Shown here piece by piece: positions 17,319-24,893 of a stretch of DNA of 64,000 bases. A program made the position numbers and the translations under genes. Origin of the DNA: Streptomyces sp. man185 (GTDB taxonomy: Bacteria; Actinomycetota; Actinomycetes; Streptomycetales; Streptomycetaceae). Position 1 is the first letter of the stretch; each line of letters starts with the position of its first letter. Where the stretch lies: NCBI GenBank assembly GCA_002551355.1, contig NTHE01000005.1, positions 1 to 64,000 of the forward strand, in the 5' to 3' direction. The notes under the pieces are model-generated. The model searched no databases and had not been told where the DNA came from. It was given only the letters and a program-made list of their open reading frames with translations.

Positions 17319-18298
17319 GCGACCAGCAGTGGCAGCCGTTCGGGCCCCGGCCTCCCGGCCACCGCACGCCGTCCGGTCCCTCAAGTCCCCCGTATACCGC
17401 GGGTCCTGCACACCCCTCAGGGCCCGCGCACCTCCCCGGCTTCCCCGGCCCGCCCGGCTCCTCGGGCCCGCACAGCCCGTCCAGCCCCTCGGGCCCCTCG
17501 GGTCACGGCGGGCCGTTCGGAGTGCCGCCCGAAGGGAGCGAGCACGACGCGGCCGCCGCGTACGTCCTCGGCATCCTCGACGACGCGCAGGCGACCGCCT
17601 TCGAGGCCCATCTCGCGGGCTGCGCGCGGTGCGCCGCGCATCTCGACGAGTTCGCGGGGATGGAGCCGATGCTCGCGATGCTCTCCGAGGCGCCCGCCGC
17701 CGTGCCCGGAGCCCGTCCCGTGCCGCATGTGCCGGAGCGCCCAGCGCCCCGGCTGCTCGGCGGGCTGATGGACGAGGTCGCGCACAGGCGGCACCGCCGC
17801 ACCCGGCGCAGCCGGTACTGGGTCGCCGCGGCCGCCGCCCTGATCATCGGCGGCCCGGTCGCCGCCTTCGCGGTCACGGCGGGCGACGACCGGGGCGGCG
17901 GTTCGGTGGCCGCCGGCGATCCGCATCCCACCAGCCCGGCCGAGGACGCCTTCTTCCAGCACATGACGGAGAAGGTCTCGGCGACCGACCCCACCACCCG
18001 GGTCGGCGCGACCGTCGGGATGGAGGAGAAGGCCTGGGGCACCCACACGGTCCTGGAGCTGAAGAACGTCAAGGGACCGCAGAAGTGCAATCTGATCGCC
18101 GTCTCCAAGACGGGCGAGGAGGAGGTCGTCACCTCCTGGTCCGTCCCGCAGTGGGGGTACGGCATCGAGGGCGCGACGAACCCGACGGCGAAGGCCCCGC
18201 TGTACGTGCACGGCGGGGCGGCGATGGACCGCGAGGACATCGCCCGCTTCGAGGTGCGGACCTTCGACGGGGAGCGGCTGGTGGAGATCGGGGCCTGA
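17315..18298 (+). CDS. rsuA: Zinc-binding membrane anti-sigma factor, RsuA-like
   Basis: A 327-aa protein translated from an ATG overlapping the sigU stop. The first 70 residues are Pro/Ser/Gly-rich. The zinc anti-sigma domain follows (about 75-130) with HLAGCARC, the conserved HxxxCxxC signature. One membrane helix lies near 168-190 (YWVAAAAALIIGGPVAAFAV), then an extracellular domain of about 135 residues that could sense a signal. It should hold SigU inactive at the membrane. The long disordered N-terminus in front of the zinc domain is unusual. Confidence 0.88.
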   Translation: MSDQQWQPFGPRPPGHRTPSGPSSPPYTAGPAHPSGPAHLPGFPGPPGSSGPHSPSSPSGPSGHGGPFGVPPEGSEHDAAAAYVLGILDDAQATAFEAHLAGCARCAAHLDEFAGMEPMLAMLSEAPAAVPGARPVPHVPERPAPRLLGGLMDEVAHRRHRRTRRSRYWVAAAAALIIGGPVAAFAVTAGDDRGGGSVAAGDPHPTSPAEDAFFQHMTEKVSATDPTTRVGATVGMEEKAWGTHTVLELKNVKGPQKCNLIAVSKTGEEEVVTSWSVPQWGYGIEGATNPTAKAPLYVHGGAAMDREDIARFEVRTFDGERLVEIGA

Positions 18299-18409
18299 TC
18301 CGGGAGACCGGCCGCGCGACGCGCGACCGTCTTCCGGTCGGCAGGTGCGCTCGCGCCCCCCTTCGCATAGGGTTGACGGCTGCCCAGTGCCGTTAAGAAG
18401 GGGGCCTCG

Positions 18410-20797
18410 GTGGCCGCGCAGGATGCCGCTGTCGAATCGCTGCGGGACCGGGAAATCGGTGTCGAGCAGGAGCATCTCGACCGTGTTTATCACCGCCTCG
18501 AAGAGAAGATCCACGAGGCGGAATTTCTCATGAACGACGCCGTCAAGCGCGGCCAGGTCGGTACCCCCGGCGCGCTCGCGGAGCGGGACGCCCAGGTGTT
18601 CCGGGCGGGGATCCACCTCAACCGGCTGAACAGCGAGTTCGAGGACTTCCTCTTCGGGAGGATCGACCTGCTGCTCGGCAAGGACGGGGAGCGCGGCCCG
18701 GACGGCGCGTACACCTCCGTCGAGCCGGCCGACGACACCGTGCGGGAGGACGCCACCGCCGATATCGCGGAGACGCTCCACATCGGCCGGATCGGGGTCC
18801 TGGACTCCGACTACGCGCCGCTGGTGATCGACTGGCGCGCCCCGGCCGCCGCCCCGTTCTACCGCTCCACCCCGAAGGACCCGGGCCGCGTCGTACGCCG
18901 CCGGGTCATCCGCTCCAAGGGCCGCAAGGTCCTCGGGGTCGAGGACGACCTGATGCGCCCGGAGCTGACGGCGTTCCTGGACGGCGAGAAGCTGCCGGTG
19001 ATCGGGGACGGCGCGCTGATGGCGGCGCTCGGCCAGGCCCGCAGCCACACCATGCGGGACATCGTCTCCTCCATCCAGGCCGAACAGGACCTGGTCATCC
19101 GGGCCCCCGCCGCCTCCGTCACCGAGGTCACCGGCGGCCCCGGCACCGGAAAGACCGCGGTCGCCCTGCACCGGGCGGCGTATCTGCTCTACCAGGACCG
19201 GCGGCGGTACGCGGGCGGCATCCTGATCGTCTCGCCCACCCCGCTGCTGGTCGCGTACACCGAAGGGGTGCTGCCCTCGCTCGGCGAGGAGGGCCAGGTC
19301 GCGATCCGCGCGGTCGGCTCGCTGTCCGACGACGCGGCGGGCCTCCAGGGCGCCACGACGTACGACGAACCGGCGGTGGCCCGGATCAAGGGCTCGTCCC
19401 GGATGCTCCACGTGCTGCGCAAGGCCGCCCGGGGCGCGCTGGAGCAGGGCCGGCCCGCCGCACCGCGCGCGGAGACGGGCCAGCTCTCCTTCGGCGAGGA
19501 GCCGGGGGACGGCCCGACGGCCGCCCCGGCCACCCCCGACCGGCTGCGCGTCGTCGCCTTCGGGGCCCGGGTCGAGCTGGAGGCCGACGAGCTCCGGCGC
19601 ATCCGGCACAACGTGCTGGGCGGCACCGCCCCGGTCAACCTGCTGCGTCCGCGCGCCCGCAAGCTGCTGCTGGACGCCCTGTGGAGCAAGTCCTCCGGAC
19701 GCGGCCGGTACACCGATCCCCAGCTGGTGGCGGAGCTGCGCTCGTCGTTCGACGAGGACGTCTCCACCGAGACCCCGTTCCTGGAGTTCCTCGACGCCTG
19801 GTGGCCCGAGCTGACGCCGCGCCGGGTGCTGGCCGCTATGGCCGACGAGCGGCGGCTCGCCCGCTGGTCGCGGCGCATCCTCAACCAGGGCGAGACGCGC
19901 CGTCTGGCCCGCTCCCTGAAGCGTCTGGACCCGGACGGCGACGGGCCGCTCTCCGTTCACGACGTGGCGCTCCTGGACGAGCTCCAGGCGCTGCTGGGCA
20001 CCCCGGCCCGGCCCAGGCGCAAGCGCGAGGCGGACCCGCTGGACCAGCTCACCGGTCTGGAGGAGCTGATGCCGCAGCGCGAGGAGACCCAGTGGGAGCG
20101 GGCCGAGCGGCTGGCGGCGGAGCGCACCGAGTACGCCCACGTCATCGTCGACGAGGCGCAGGACCTCACCCCGATGCAGTGGCGCATGGTCGGCCGCCGC
20201 GGCCGGCACGCCACCTGGACGATCGTCGGTGACCCGGCCCAGTCCTCCTGGTCCGACCCGGACGAGGCGGCCGCGGCCCGGGACGAGGCGCTCGGCTCCC
20301 GGCCGCGCCGCCGCTTCACCCTCACCGTCAACTACCGCAACCCGGCGGAGATCGCCGAGCTGGCCGCCAAGGTGCTGGCGCTGGCGATGCCCGGCATGGA
20401 GTCCCCGGCCGCGGTCCGCTCGACCGGAGTGGTGCCGCGCTTCGAGCCGGTGCGCGGCGGGGACCTGGCCGCCACGGTCCGCGAGGAGGCAGCGCGGCTG
20501 CTGGCGGAGGTGGACGGCACGGTCGGCGTGGTCGTCGCGATGAACCGGCGCGCCCAGGCCCGCGAGTGGCTCGCGGAGCTGGGGGAGCGGGTGGTGGCGC
20601 TGGGCAGCCTGGAGGCCAAGGGCCTGGAGTACGACGCCACGGTGGTCGTCTCGCCCGCGGAGATCGCGGACGAGTCCCCGGCCGGACTGCGGGTGCTGTA
20701 TGTGGCGCTGACGCGGGCGACGCAGCAGCTCACGGTCGTCTCGGGGGAGCGGGACATGCCGGACGAGGACGGGGTGCCCGACCTGCTGAGGGACTGA
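18410..20797 (+). CDS. helD: HelD-type superfamily 1 ATPase (RNA polymerase recycling factor)
   Basis: A 795-aa UvrD-like ATPase starting with GTG at 18410 after AAGGGGG. An N-terminal coiled coil (about residues 5-95) precedes the motor core: Walker A GGPGTGKTA near 241-249, DEAQDLTPMQWRM as motif II, GDPAQSSW as motif III, NYRNPAEIAELA as motif IV and YVALTRATQQL as motif VI. This layout is that of actinobacterial HelD, which removes stalled RNA polymerase from DNA, and in S. venezuelae (HelR) also displaces rifamycins. It is not a DNA-repair UvrD. A TTGACG (18373-18378) could be part of its promoter. No 19-bp rifamycin-associated element is apparent upstream. Confidence 0.88.
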   Translation: MAAQDAAVESLRDREIGVEQEHLDRVYHRLEEKIHEAEFLMNDAVKRGQVGTPGALAERDAQVFRAGIHLNRLNSEFEDFLFGRIDLLLGKDGERGPDGAYTSVEPADDTVREDATADIAETLHIGRIGVLDSDYAPLVIDWRAPAAAPFYRSTPKDPGRVVRRRVIRSKGRKVLGVEDDLMRPELTAFLDGEKLPVIGDGALMAALGQARSHTMRDIVSSIQAEQDLVIRAPAASVTEVTGGPGTGKTAVALHRAAYLLYQDRRRYAGGILIVSPTPLLVAYTEGVLPSLGEEGQVAIRAVGSLSDDAAGLQGATTYDEPAVARIKGSSRMLHVLRKAARGALEQGRPAAPRAETGQLSFGEEPGDGPTAAPATPDRLRVVAFGARVELEADELRRIRHNVLGGTAPVNLLRPRARKLLLDALWSKSSGRGRYTDPQLVAELRSSFDEDVSTETPFLEFLDAWWPELTPRRVLAAMADERRLARWSRRILNQGETRRLARSLKRLDPDGDGPLSVHDVALLDELQALLGTPARPRRKREADPLDQLTGLEELMPQREETQWERAERLAAERTEYAHVIVDEAQDLTPMQWRMVGRRGRHATWTIVGDPAQSSWSDPDEAAAARDEALGSRPRRRFTLTVNYRNPAEIAELAAKVLALAMPGMESPAAVRSTGVVPRFEPVRGGDLAATVREEAARLLAEVDGTVGVVVAMNRRAQAREWLAELGERVVALGSLEAKGLEYDATVVVSPAEIADESPAGLRVLYVALTRATQQLTVVSGERDMPDEDGVPDLLRD

Positions 20798-20831
20798 CGC
20801 CGTGAGGGTTCGGCGAGTCAACCTGTCGTAC

Positions 20832-20859
20832 GGGAATCACTTCTCCGGGGTGTTTGTTA
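20832..20859 (+). promoter_or_regulatory. Candidate ECF-type (sigma-R-like) promoter
   Basis: GGGAAT (20832-20837), an 18-nt spacer and GTTA (20856-20859) resemble the sigma-R pattern GGAAT-N18-GTT. It points into the 390-bp gap between helD and the malic enzyme gene. This is a pattern match only. Confidence 0.3.
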
Positions 20860-20864
20860 CCGTG

Positions 20865-21010
20865 GTACTGGCACCGGCTCGATCCAAGCCCCCGGGCCCA
20901 ACCTTCGTCGCTTCGAGCGACCACTTGCCGCGAGGCGAGCATGGCGGGTCGGTGCCACTCAACTGAAGAAGACAGACCCGCGTCACCTGATGGTGGCGCG
21001 GGTCTGTTCT
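20865..21010 (+). ncRNA. Candidate small RNA or short leader transcript between helD and malic enzyme
   Basis: The gap after helD holds a promoter-like element (20832-20859) and, about 115 bp on, a strong hairpin (20972-20987 with 20992-21007, 16 bp including one G-T pair) followed by TCTTGTTT. A transcript from about 20865 to 21010 would be roughly 145 nt and end before the malic enzyme gene. It contains a short reading frame from ATG 20941 that runs through the hairpin, so it could instead be a leader peptide or attenuator. No family is recognised. Confidence 0.3.
20972..21010 (+). terminator. Hairpin terminator in the helD-malic enzyme gap
   Basis: Arms 20972-20987 and 20992-21007 pair over 16 positions with a TGAT loop, followed by a T-rich stretch. 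It is 175 bp from the helD stop, so it may end helD transcripts or a separate short RNA. Confidence 0.75.
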
Positions 21011-21127
21011 TGTTTACGAGTCACTTGGGGGTTCCGCCGAACGGGTGACTTCTCGTATGGTGGAAACTACTTTCCGAAAGACGGCAGTCATTACCGGCTA
21101 CCAGTCGGTAGGTGCGACGATCGGGAA

Positions 21128-21157
21128 GCACATCCGGAGCGTGGGTTCCGGATGTGC
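21128..21157 (+). promoter_or_regulatory. Hairpin in the malic enzyme 5' leader
   Basis: Arms GCACATCCGGA (21128-21138) and TCCGGATGTGC (21147-21157) form a perfect 11-bp stem with an 8-nt loop, 34 bp before the malic enzyme start. It could stabilise the mRNA, act in attenuation or be a DNA operator. Confidence 0.5.
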
Positions 21158-21191
21158 GGCAATGAAGCTAAGGAAAGCGAAGGACTCGGCC

Positions 21192-22628
21192 ATGGCAACG
21201 GCGCCCAGCGTCTCGTACTCGATGACGGTCAGGCTGGAGGTGCCCGCGAGCGGCACCGCGGTCTCCCAGCTCACCACGGCCGTGGAGTCCTCCGGGGGCT
21301 CGGTCACCGGCCTCGACGTGACCGCATCCGGCCACGAGAAGCTGCGGATCGACGTCACCATCGCCGCCACCTCCACCTCGCACGCGGACGAGATCGTCGA
21401 AGGTCTGCGCGACATCGAGGGCGTCGTGCTGGGCAAGGTCTCCGACCGTACGTTCCTCATGCACCTCGGCGGCAAGATCGAGATGGCGTCGAAGCACCCC
21501 ATCCGCAACCGTGACGACCTCTCGATGATCTACACCCCCGGCGTCGCCCGGGTCTGCATGGCCATCGCCGAGAACCCCGAGGACGCGCGCCGCCTCACCA
21601 TCAAGCGCAACTCCGTCGCAGTTGTGACGGACGGCTCCGCGGTGCTCGGCCTCGGCAACATCGGCCCGATGGCCTCGCTGCCCGTCATGGAGGGCAAGGC
21701 GGCCCTCTTCAAGCGCTTCGCCGGCATCGACGCCTGGCCGATCTGCCTGGACACCCAGGACACCGACGCGATCGTCGAGATCGTCAAGGCGATCGCCCCG
21801 GGCTTCGCGGGCATCAACCTGGAGGACATCTCCGCGCCGCGCTGCTTCGAGATCGAGGCCCGGCTGCGCGAGGCCCTCGACATCCCCGTCTTCCACGACG
21901 ACCAGCACGGCACCGCGATCGTCGTGCTGGCCGCCCTCACCAACGCCCTGCGCGTGGTGGGCAAGAACACCGGAGACGTACGGGTCGTCATGTCCGGCGC
22001 GGGAGCGGCCGGCACGGCCATCCTGAAGCTGCTCATCGCCGCGGGCGTCAAGCACGCCGTCGTCGCCGACATCCACGGTGTGGTGCACGCCGGACGCGAG
22101 GACCTCGTCGCGGCCGACCCCGACTCGCCGCTGCGCTGGATCGCCGACAACACCAACCCCGAGGGCGTCACCGGCACCCTCAAGGAGGCCGTCGTCGGCG
22201 CCGACGTCTTCATCGGCGTCTCCGCCCCGAACGTCCTGAACGGCGACGACGTCGCCGCGATGGCGGACGGCGCGATCGTGTTCGCGCTCGCGAACCCGGA
22301 CCCCGAGGTGGACCCGGCGATCGCTCGCCAGACGGCCGCGGTCGTCGCCACCGGCCGCTCGGACTTCCCCAACCAGATCAACAACGTGCTGGTCTTCCCG
22401 GGTGTGTTCCGCGGTCTGCTGGACGCCCAGTCCCGCACCGTCAACACGGAGATGATGCTTGCCGCCGCCGGAGCCCTCGCCGACGTGGTCGCCGAGGACG
22501 AGGTCAACGCGAACTACATCATCCCCTCGGTCTTCAACGACAAGGTCGCGGGCGCGGTCGCCGGAGCCGTCCGGGCCGCCGCCAAGGCCGCCGGGGCCAC
22601 CGCGGTCGACCCCGCCGCGACCATCTGA
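21192..22628 (+). CDS. NAD(P)-dependent malic enzyme with N-terminal ACT-like domain
   Basis: Malic enzyme converts malate to pyruvate and CO2 with reduction of NAD(P). The 478-aa protein begins MATAPSVSYSMTVRLEVP, an ACT-like regulatory domain (residues 8-85), then the malic N-terminal domain with SMIYTPGVARVC and the metal-ligand region FHDDQHGTA, then a Rossmann domain with SGAGAAGTAIL. ATG 21192 has GAAGGA 8 nt upstream; the frame is open further upstream but that stretch holds the leader hairpin. In Streptomyces such enzymes feed pyruvate and reducing power to lipid and antibiotic synthesis. The cofactor preference cannot be judged here. Confidence 0.93.
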   Translation: MATAPSVSYSMTVRLEVPASGTAVSQLTTAVESSGGSVTGLDVTASGHEKLRIDVTIAATSTSHADEIVEGLRDIEGVVLGKVSDRTFLMHLGGKIEMASKHPIRNRDDLSMIYTPGVARVCMAIAENPEDARRLTIKRNSVAVVTDGSAVLGLGNIGPMASLPVMEGKAALFKRFAGIDAWPICLDTQDTDAIVEIVKAIAPGFAGINLEDISAPRCFEIEARLREALDIPVFHDDQHGTAIVVLAALTNALRVVGKNTGDVRVVMSGAGAAGTAILKLLIAAGVKHAVVADIHGVVHAGREDLVAADPDSPLRWIADNTNPEGVTGTLKEAVVGADVFIGVSAPNVLNGDDVAAMADGAIVFALANPDPEVDPAIARQTAAVVATGRSDFPNQINNVLVFPGVFRGLLDAQSRTVNTEMMLAAAGALADVVAEDEVNANYIIPSVFNDKVAGAVAGAVRAAAKAAGATAVDPAATI

Positions 22629-23004
22629 CCCAGCCGTTTCGGGGCCCTTTCGAGGGGTACGCGCGAAGTACCCCGGGCCGCACCCGCCCGTGCCGTACGG
22701 CGCGTCGCGGGTCGCGGCGCCCCAAACGCCCCTTTAGGGTGGGCGGGCAGTGGGCCCTGCGGGGCCCGGCATCCGCTGCGGACCGCTCGGCCAAGTCGAC
22801 GGAGCGTCACCACGAGCAAACCGTGGCGCTTTTCATTGACCCCGAAGGGTTCCGGATTGGCTTTCCCGCCGCTGGTGGGGGCAGGATGCGTAATCGGGCG
22901 AGAGGGTCTGACATCAGACCCGGGTCCGGGGACTGTCAGAGGGCCCTGGCAGCATCGGCTTCGATCTCACGCCTCACAGGCAAGAAGAACACGGGAGTAA
23001 CAAC
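22629..23004 (+). other. 376-bp intergenic region upstream of the HU gene
   Basis: No convincing gene is present. It must hold the HU promoter; TTGACC near 22836 is a possible -35 but no clear -10 fits. At 22904-22921 lies a tight palindrome, GGGTCTGA-CA-TCAGACCC, about 85 bp before the HU start, which could be an operator or an RNA hairpin. Confidence 0.5.
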
Positions 23005-23286
23005 ATGAACCGCAGTGAGCTGGTGGCCGCCCTGGCCGACCGCGCCGAGGTGACTCGCAAGGACGCCGACGCCGTGCTGGCCGCGCTCGCCGAGACCGTC
23101 GGTGAGATCGTCGCCAAGGGCGACGAGAAGGTCACCATCCCCGGCTTCCTGACCTTCGAGCGCACCCACCGTGCCGCTCGCACCGCTCGGAACCCGCAGA
23201 CCGGCGACCCGATCAACATCCCCGCCGGCTACAGCGTGAAGGTCTCCGCGGGCTCGAAGCTCAAGGAAGCCGCCAAGGGCAAGTAA
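23005..23286 (+). CDS. hupA: Nucleoid protein HU
   Basis: A 93-aa histone-like HU protein that bends and compacts DNA as a dimer. It shows the whole family pattern: MNRSELVAALADRAEVTRKD, the GFLTFERTHRAARTARNPQTGDPINIPA beta-arm region and the C-terminal helix. It lacks the lysine-rich tail of the longer Streptomyces HupS, so it corresponds to the short vegetative HupA (SCO2950, from memory). GGGAG lies 8 nt before the ATG, and a strong terminator follows. Confidence 0.97.
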   Translation: MNRSELVAALADRAEVTRKDADAVLAALAETVGEIVAKGDEKVTIPGFLTFERTHRAARTARNPQTGDPINIPAGYSVKVSAGSKLKEAAKGK

Positions 23287-23300
23287 CCCCAAAGGCGCAA

Positions 23301-23338
23301 CAAGGGCGGCCACTCCCGACCAGGAGTGGCCGCCCTTG
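23301..23338 (+). terminator. Terminator of the HU gene
   Basis: Arms 23301-23316 and 23323-23338 form a perfect 16-bp stem with a 6-nt loop, 14 bp after the HU stop codon. Confidence 0.85.
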
Positions 23339-23401
23339 CGCATGCCCGGGGCACATGCGCCCCGCACAGGCGCCCCGGGCCCTCCCGGGGCACCGGGGAG
23401 G

Positions 23402-23878
23402 CTACGGGTGCATCCGCGCGCCCTTGAGGACCTTGTCCACGGCGTTGCGCGGCCCGTACACGGCGAGCCCCACCAGATCGAGCGCGTCCCGCCCCACCGC
23501 CCGCACGGCCGCCCGGTTGTCCCGGTCGTTGCCCGTGCCGAACAGGTCCGCGGTGAACACGGCCGTCGTCAGCGACCGGGACAGCGCCTTGGCGTGCGCG
23601 GCGGCCATCGTCTCCTTCGACCCCTCGAAGACCAGAACGGGCTGCCGGATCATCGGCAGATACGCGGTGGAGTCGGCGTCCTCATAGGGTTCGCCGATCA
23701 CCTCCGGCACCGCTGTCCCCAGACCGCTGATCAGAAAGGCGGTCACATTCAGCCGCTGCCAGGTCTCCAGGTCGTCCCGGAGCAGCACCGCGACCTTCGT
23801 GTCGAAGCGGACCGGAGCGGTCCCGGCGGCCGGGGCGGGTTCCGTGGTCGTGGCGGTTTCCGTCGTCGTGGTTTCCAT
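23402..23878 (-). CDS. DUF2000 family protein
   Basis: A 158-aa protein with a Thr-rich N-terminus (METTTTETATTTEPAPAAG) and a DUF2000 domain from about residue 25: KVAVLLRDDLETWQRLNVTAF, then MIRQPVLVFEGS. The fold is related to peptidyl-tRNA hydrolase 2, but no biochemical role is established. It starts at ATG 23878 and is divergent from an AraC-type regulator only 49 bp away, so the two probably share control. DUF2000 genes next to an AraC regulator are a recurring pair. Confidence 0.8.
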   Translation of the reverse strand: METTTTETATTTEPAPAAGTAPVRFDTKVAVLLRDDLETWQRLNVTAFLISGLGTAVPEVIGEPYEDADSTAYLPMIRQPVLVFEGSKETMAAAHAKALSRSLTTAVFTADLFGTGNDRDNRAAVRAVGRDALDLVGLAVYGPRNAVDKVLKGARMHP

Positions 23879-23927
23879 GGTCCGAGACTGGCCGCCGGCC
23901 CCGGGCGGGGTCTTGTACGTTCTTAAC

Positions 23928-24767
23928 GTGACCCGGGAGACCCGCCCGCAGGAGGTCTCGGCCTGGCGACCGGACGTCGCCGGCGTCGTGGAGGTCTTCC
24001 ACGCCCGCTTCACCGCCCACGCCTACCCCATGCACGTCCACGACGCCTGGACGCTCCTGATCGTCGACGACGGGGCCGTCCGCTACGACCTGGACCGCCA
24101 CGAGCGCGCCACCCCGGGCGGCACGGTGAGCCTCCTCCCGCCGGGCGTCCCGCACAACGGTTCGCCCGCGACCGCCGACGGCTTCCGCAAACGGGTGCTC
24201 TACCTCGACATGACGCAGCTCGACGCGGGCCTCATCGGCCCCGCCGTGGACACCCCGGACCTCGCCGACCCGCTCCTGCGCACCCGCGTCGGGCAGCTGC
24301 ACACCGCCCTCGCGGACCCGGGCGGCGCGTTCGAGGCGGAGAGCCGCCTGGCGTTCATCGGCGAGCGGCTGCGGGGCCACCTGCGCCCCGGGCACCCCCC
24401 GGCCGCTTCCGAGCCGGGCCCGGGCGTGGCGCGGGATCTGCGCGAGCTCCTGGACGAGCGGCTGCGCGAGGGCGTCACCCTGGCCGAGGCCGCCCGTCTG
24501 GTCCACGCGCACCCGGCCCACCTCGTACGGGCCTTCAGCGCGGCCTACGCCATCGCGCCGCACCAGTACGTGACGTCCCGCCGCGTCGACCGGGCACGCC
24601 GACTGCTGCTCGACGGGGTGCCGCCCGGCGAGGCGGCCGCCGCCGTGGGCTTCCACGACCAGTCCCACCTGACCCGGCACTTCAAGCGGATCGCCGGCAC
24701 CACCCCCGGCCGCTACGCCCGCCGCGCCCGCTCACAAGGCCTCCAGGGCCTCCAGGAGCCCTTCTGA
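23928..24767 (+). CDS. AraC-family regulator with N-terminal cupin
   Basis: A 279-aa regulator. The N-terminal part is a cupin-like ligand domain (about residues 15-100, FTAHAYPMHVHDAWTLLIVDDG), and the C-terminal 100 residues carry two helix-turn-helix motifs (VTLAEAARLVHAHPAHLVRAF and GEAAAAVGFHDQSHLTRHFKR) ending in the AraC motif TPGRYARR. GTG 23928 is chosen because the intergenic gap would otherwise vanish; there is no strong ribosome site, so the message may be leaderless. It probably controls the divergent DUF2000 gene. Confidence 0.88.
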   Translation: MTRETRPQEVSAWRPDVAGVVEVFHARFTAHAYPMHVHDAWTLLIVDDGAVRYDLDRHERATPGGTVSLLPPGVPHNGSPATADGFRKRVLYLDMTQLDAGLIGPAVDTPDLADPLLRTRVGQLHTALADPGGAFEAESRLAFIGERLRGHLRPGHPPAASEPGPGVARDLRELLDERLREGVTLAEAARLVHAHPAHLVRAFSAAYAIAPHQYVTSRRVDRARRLLLDGVPPGEAAAAVGFHDQSHLTRHFKRIAGTTPGRYARRARSQGLQGLQEPF

Positions 24768-24775
24768 CGCCCGAC

Positions 24776-24819
24776 AGCCCGCCGCCCCGGCTCCGAGACC
24801 GGAGCCGGGGCGGCGGGCT
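24776..24819 (+). terminator. Bidirectional terminator between the AraC gene and murA
   Basis: Arms 24776-24795 and 24800-24819 are a perfect 20-bp GC-rich inverted repeat with a 4-nt loop, between two converging genes. Confidence 0.88.
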
Positions 24820-24893
24820 GCTCACGCGGGTACTGCGCGGTGCGCAGTGCTGTGTGCGGCAGCACTGTGCGCCCTCACGGGCACGGGGGAGGA

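Noticed and set aside
17417..20821. Open frame of 1134 codons on the minus strand opposite rsuA and helD
   Set aside because: Same reason: antisense shadow of real genes, low-complexity product, no ribosome site.
21045..21191. N-terminal extension of malic enzyme to 21045
   Set aside because: No ribosome site, and the extension covers the leader hairpin. GAAGGA with good spacing supports ATG 21192.
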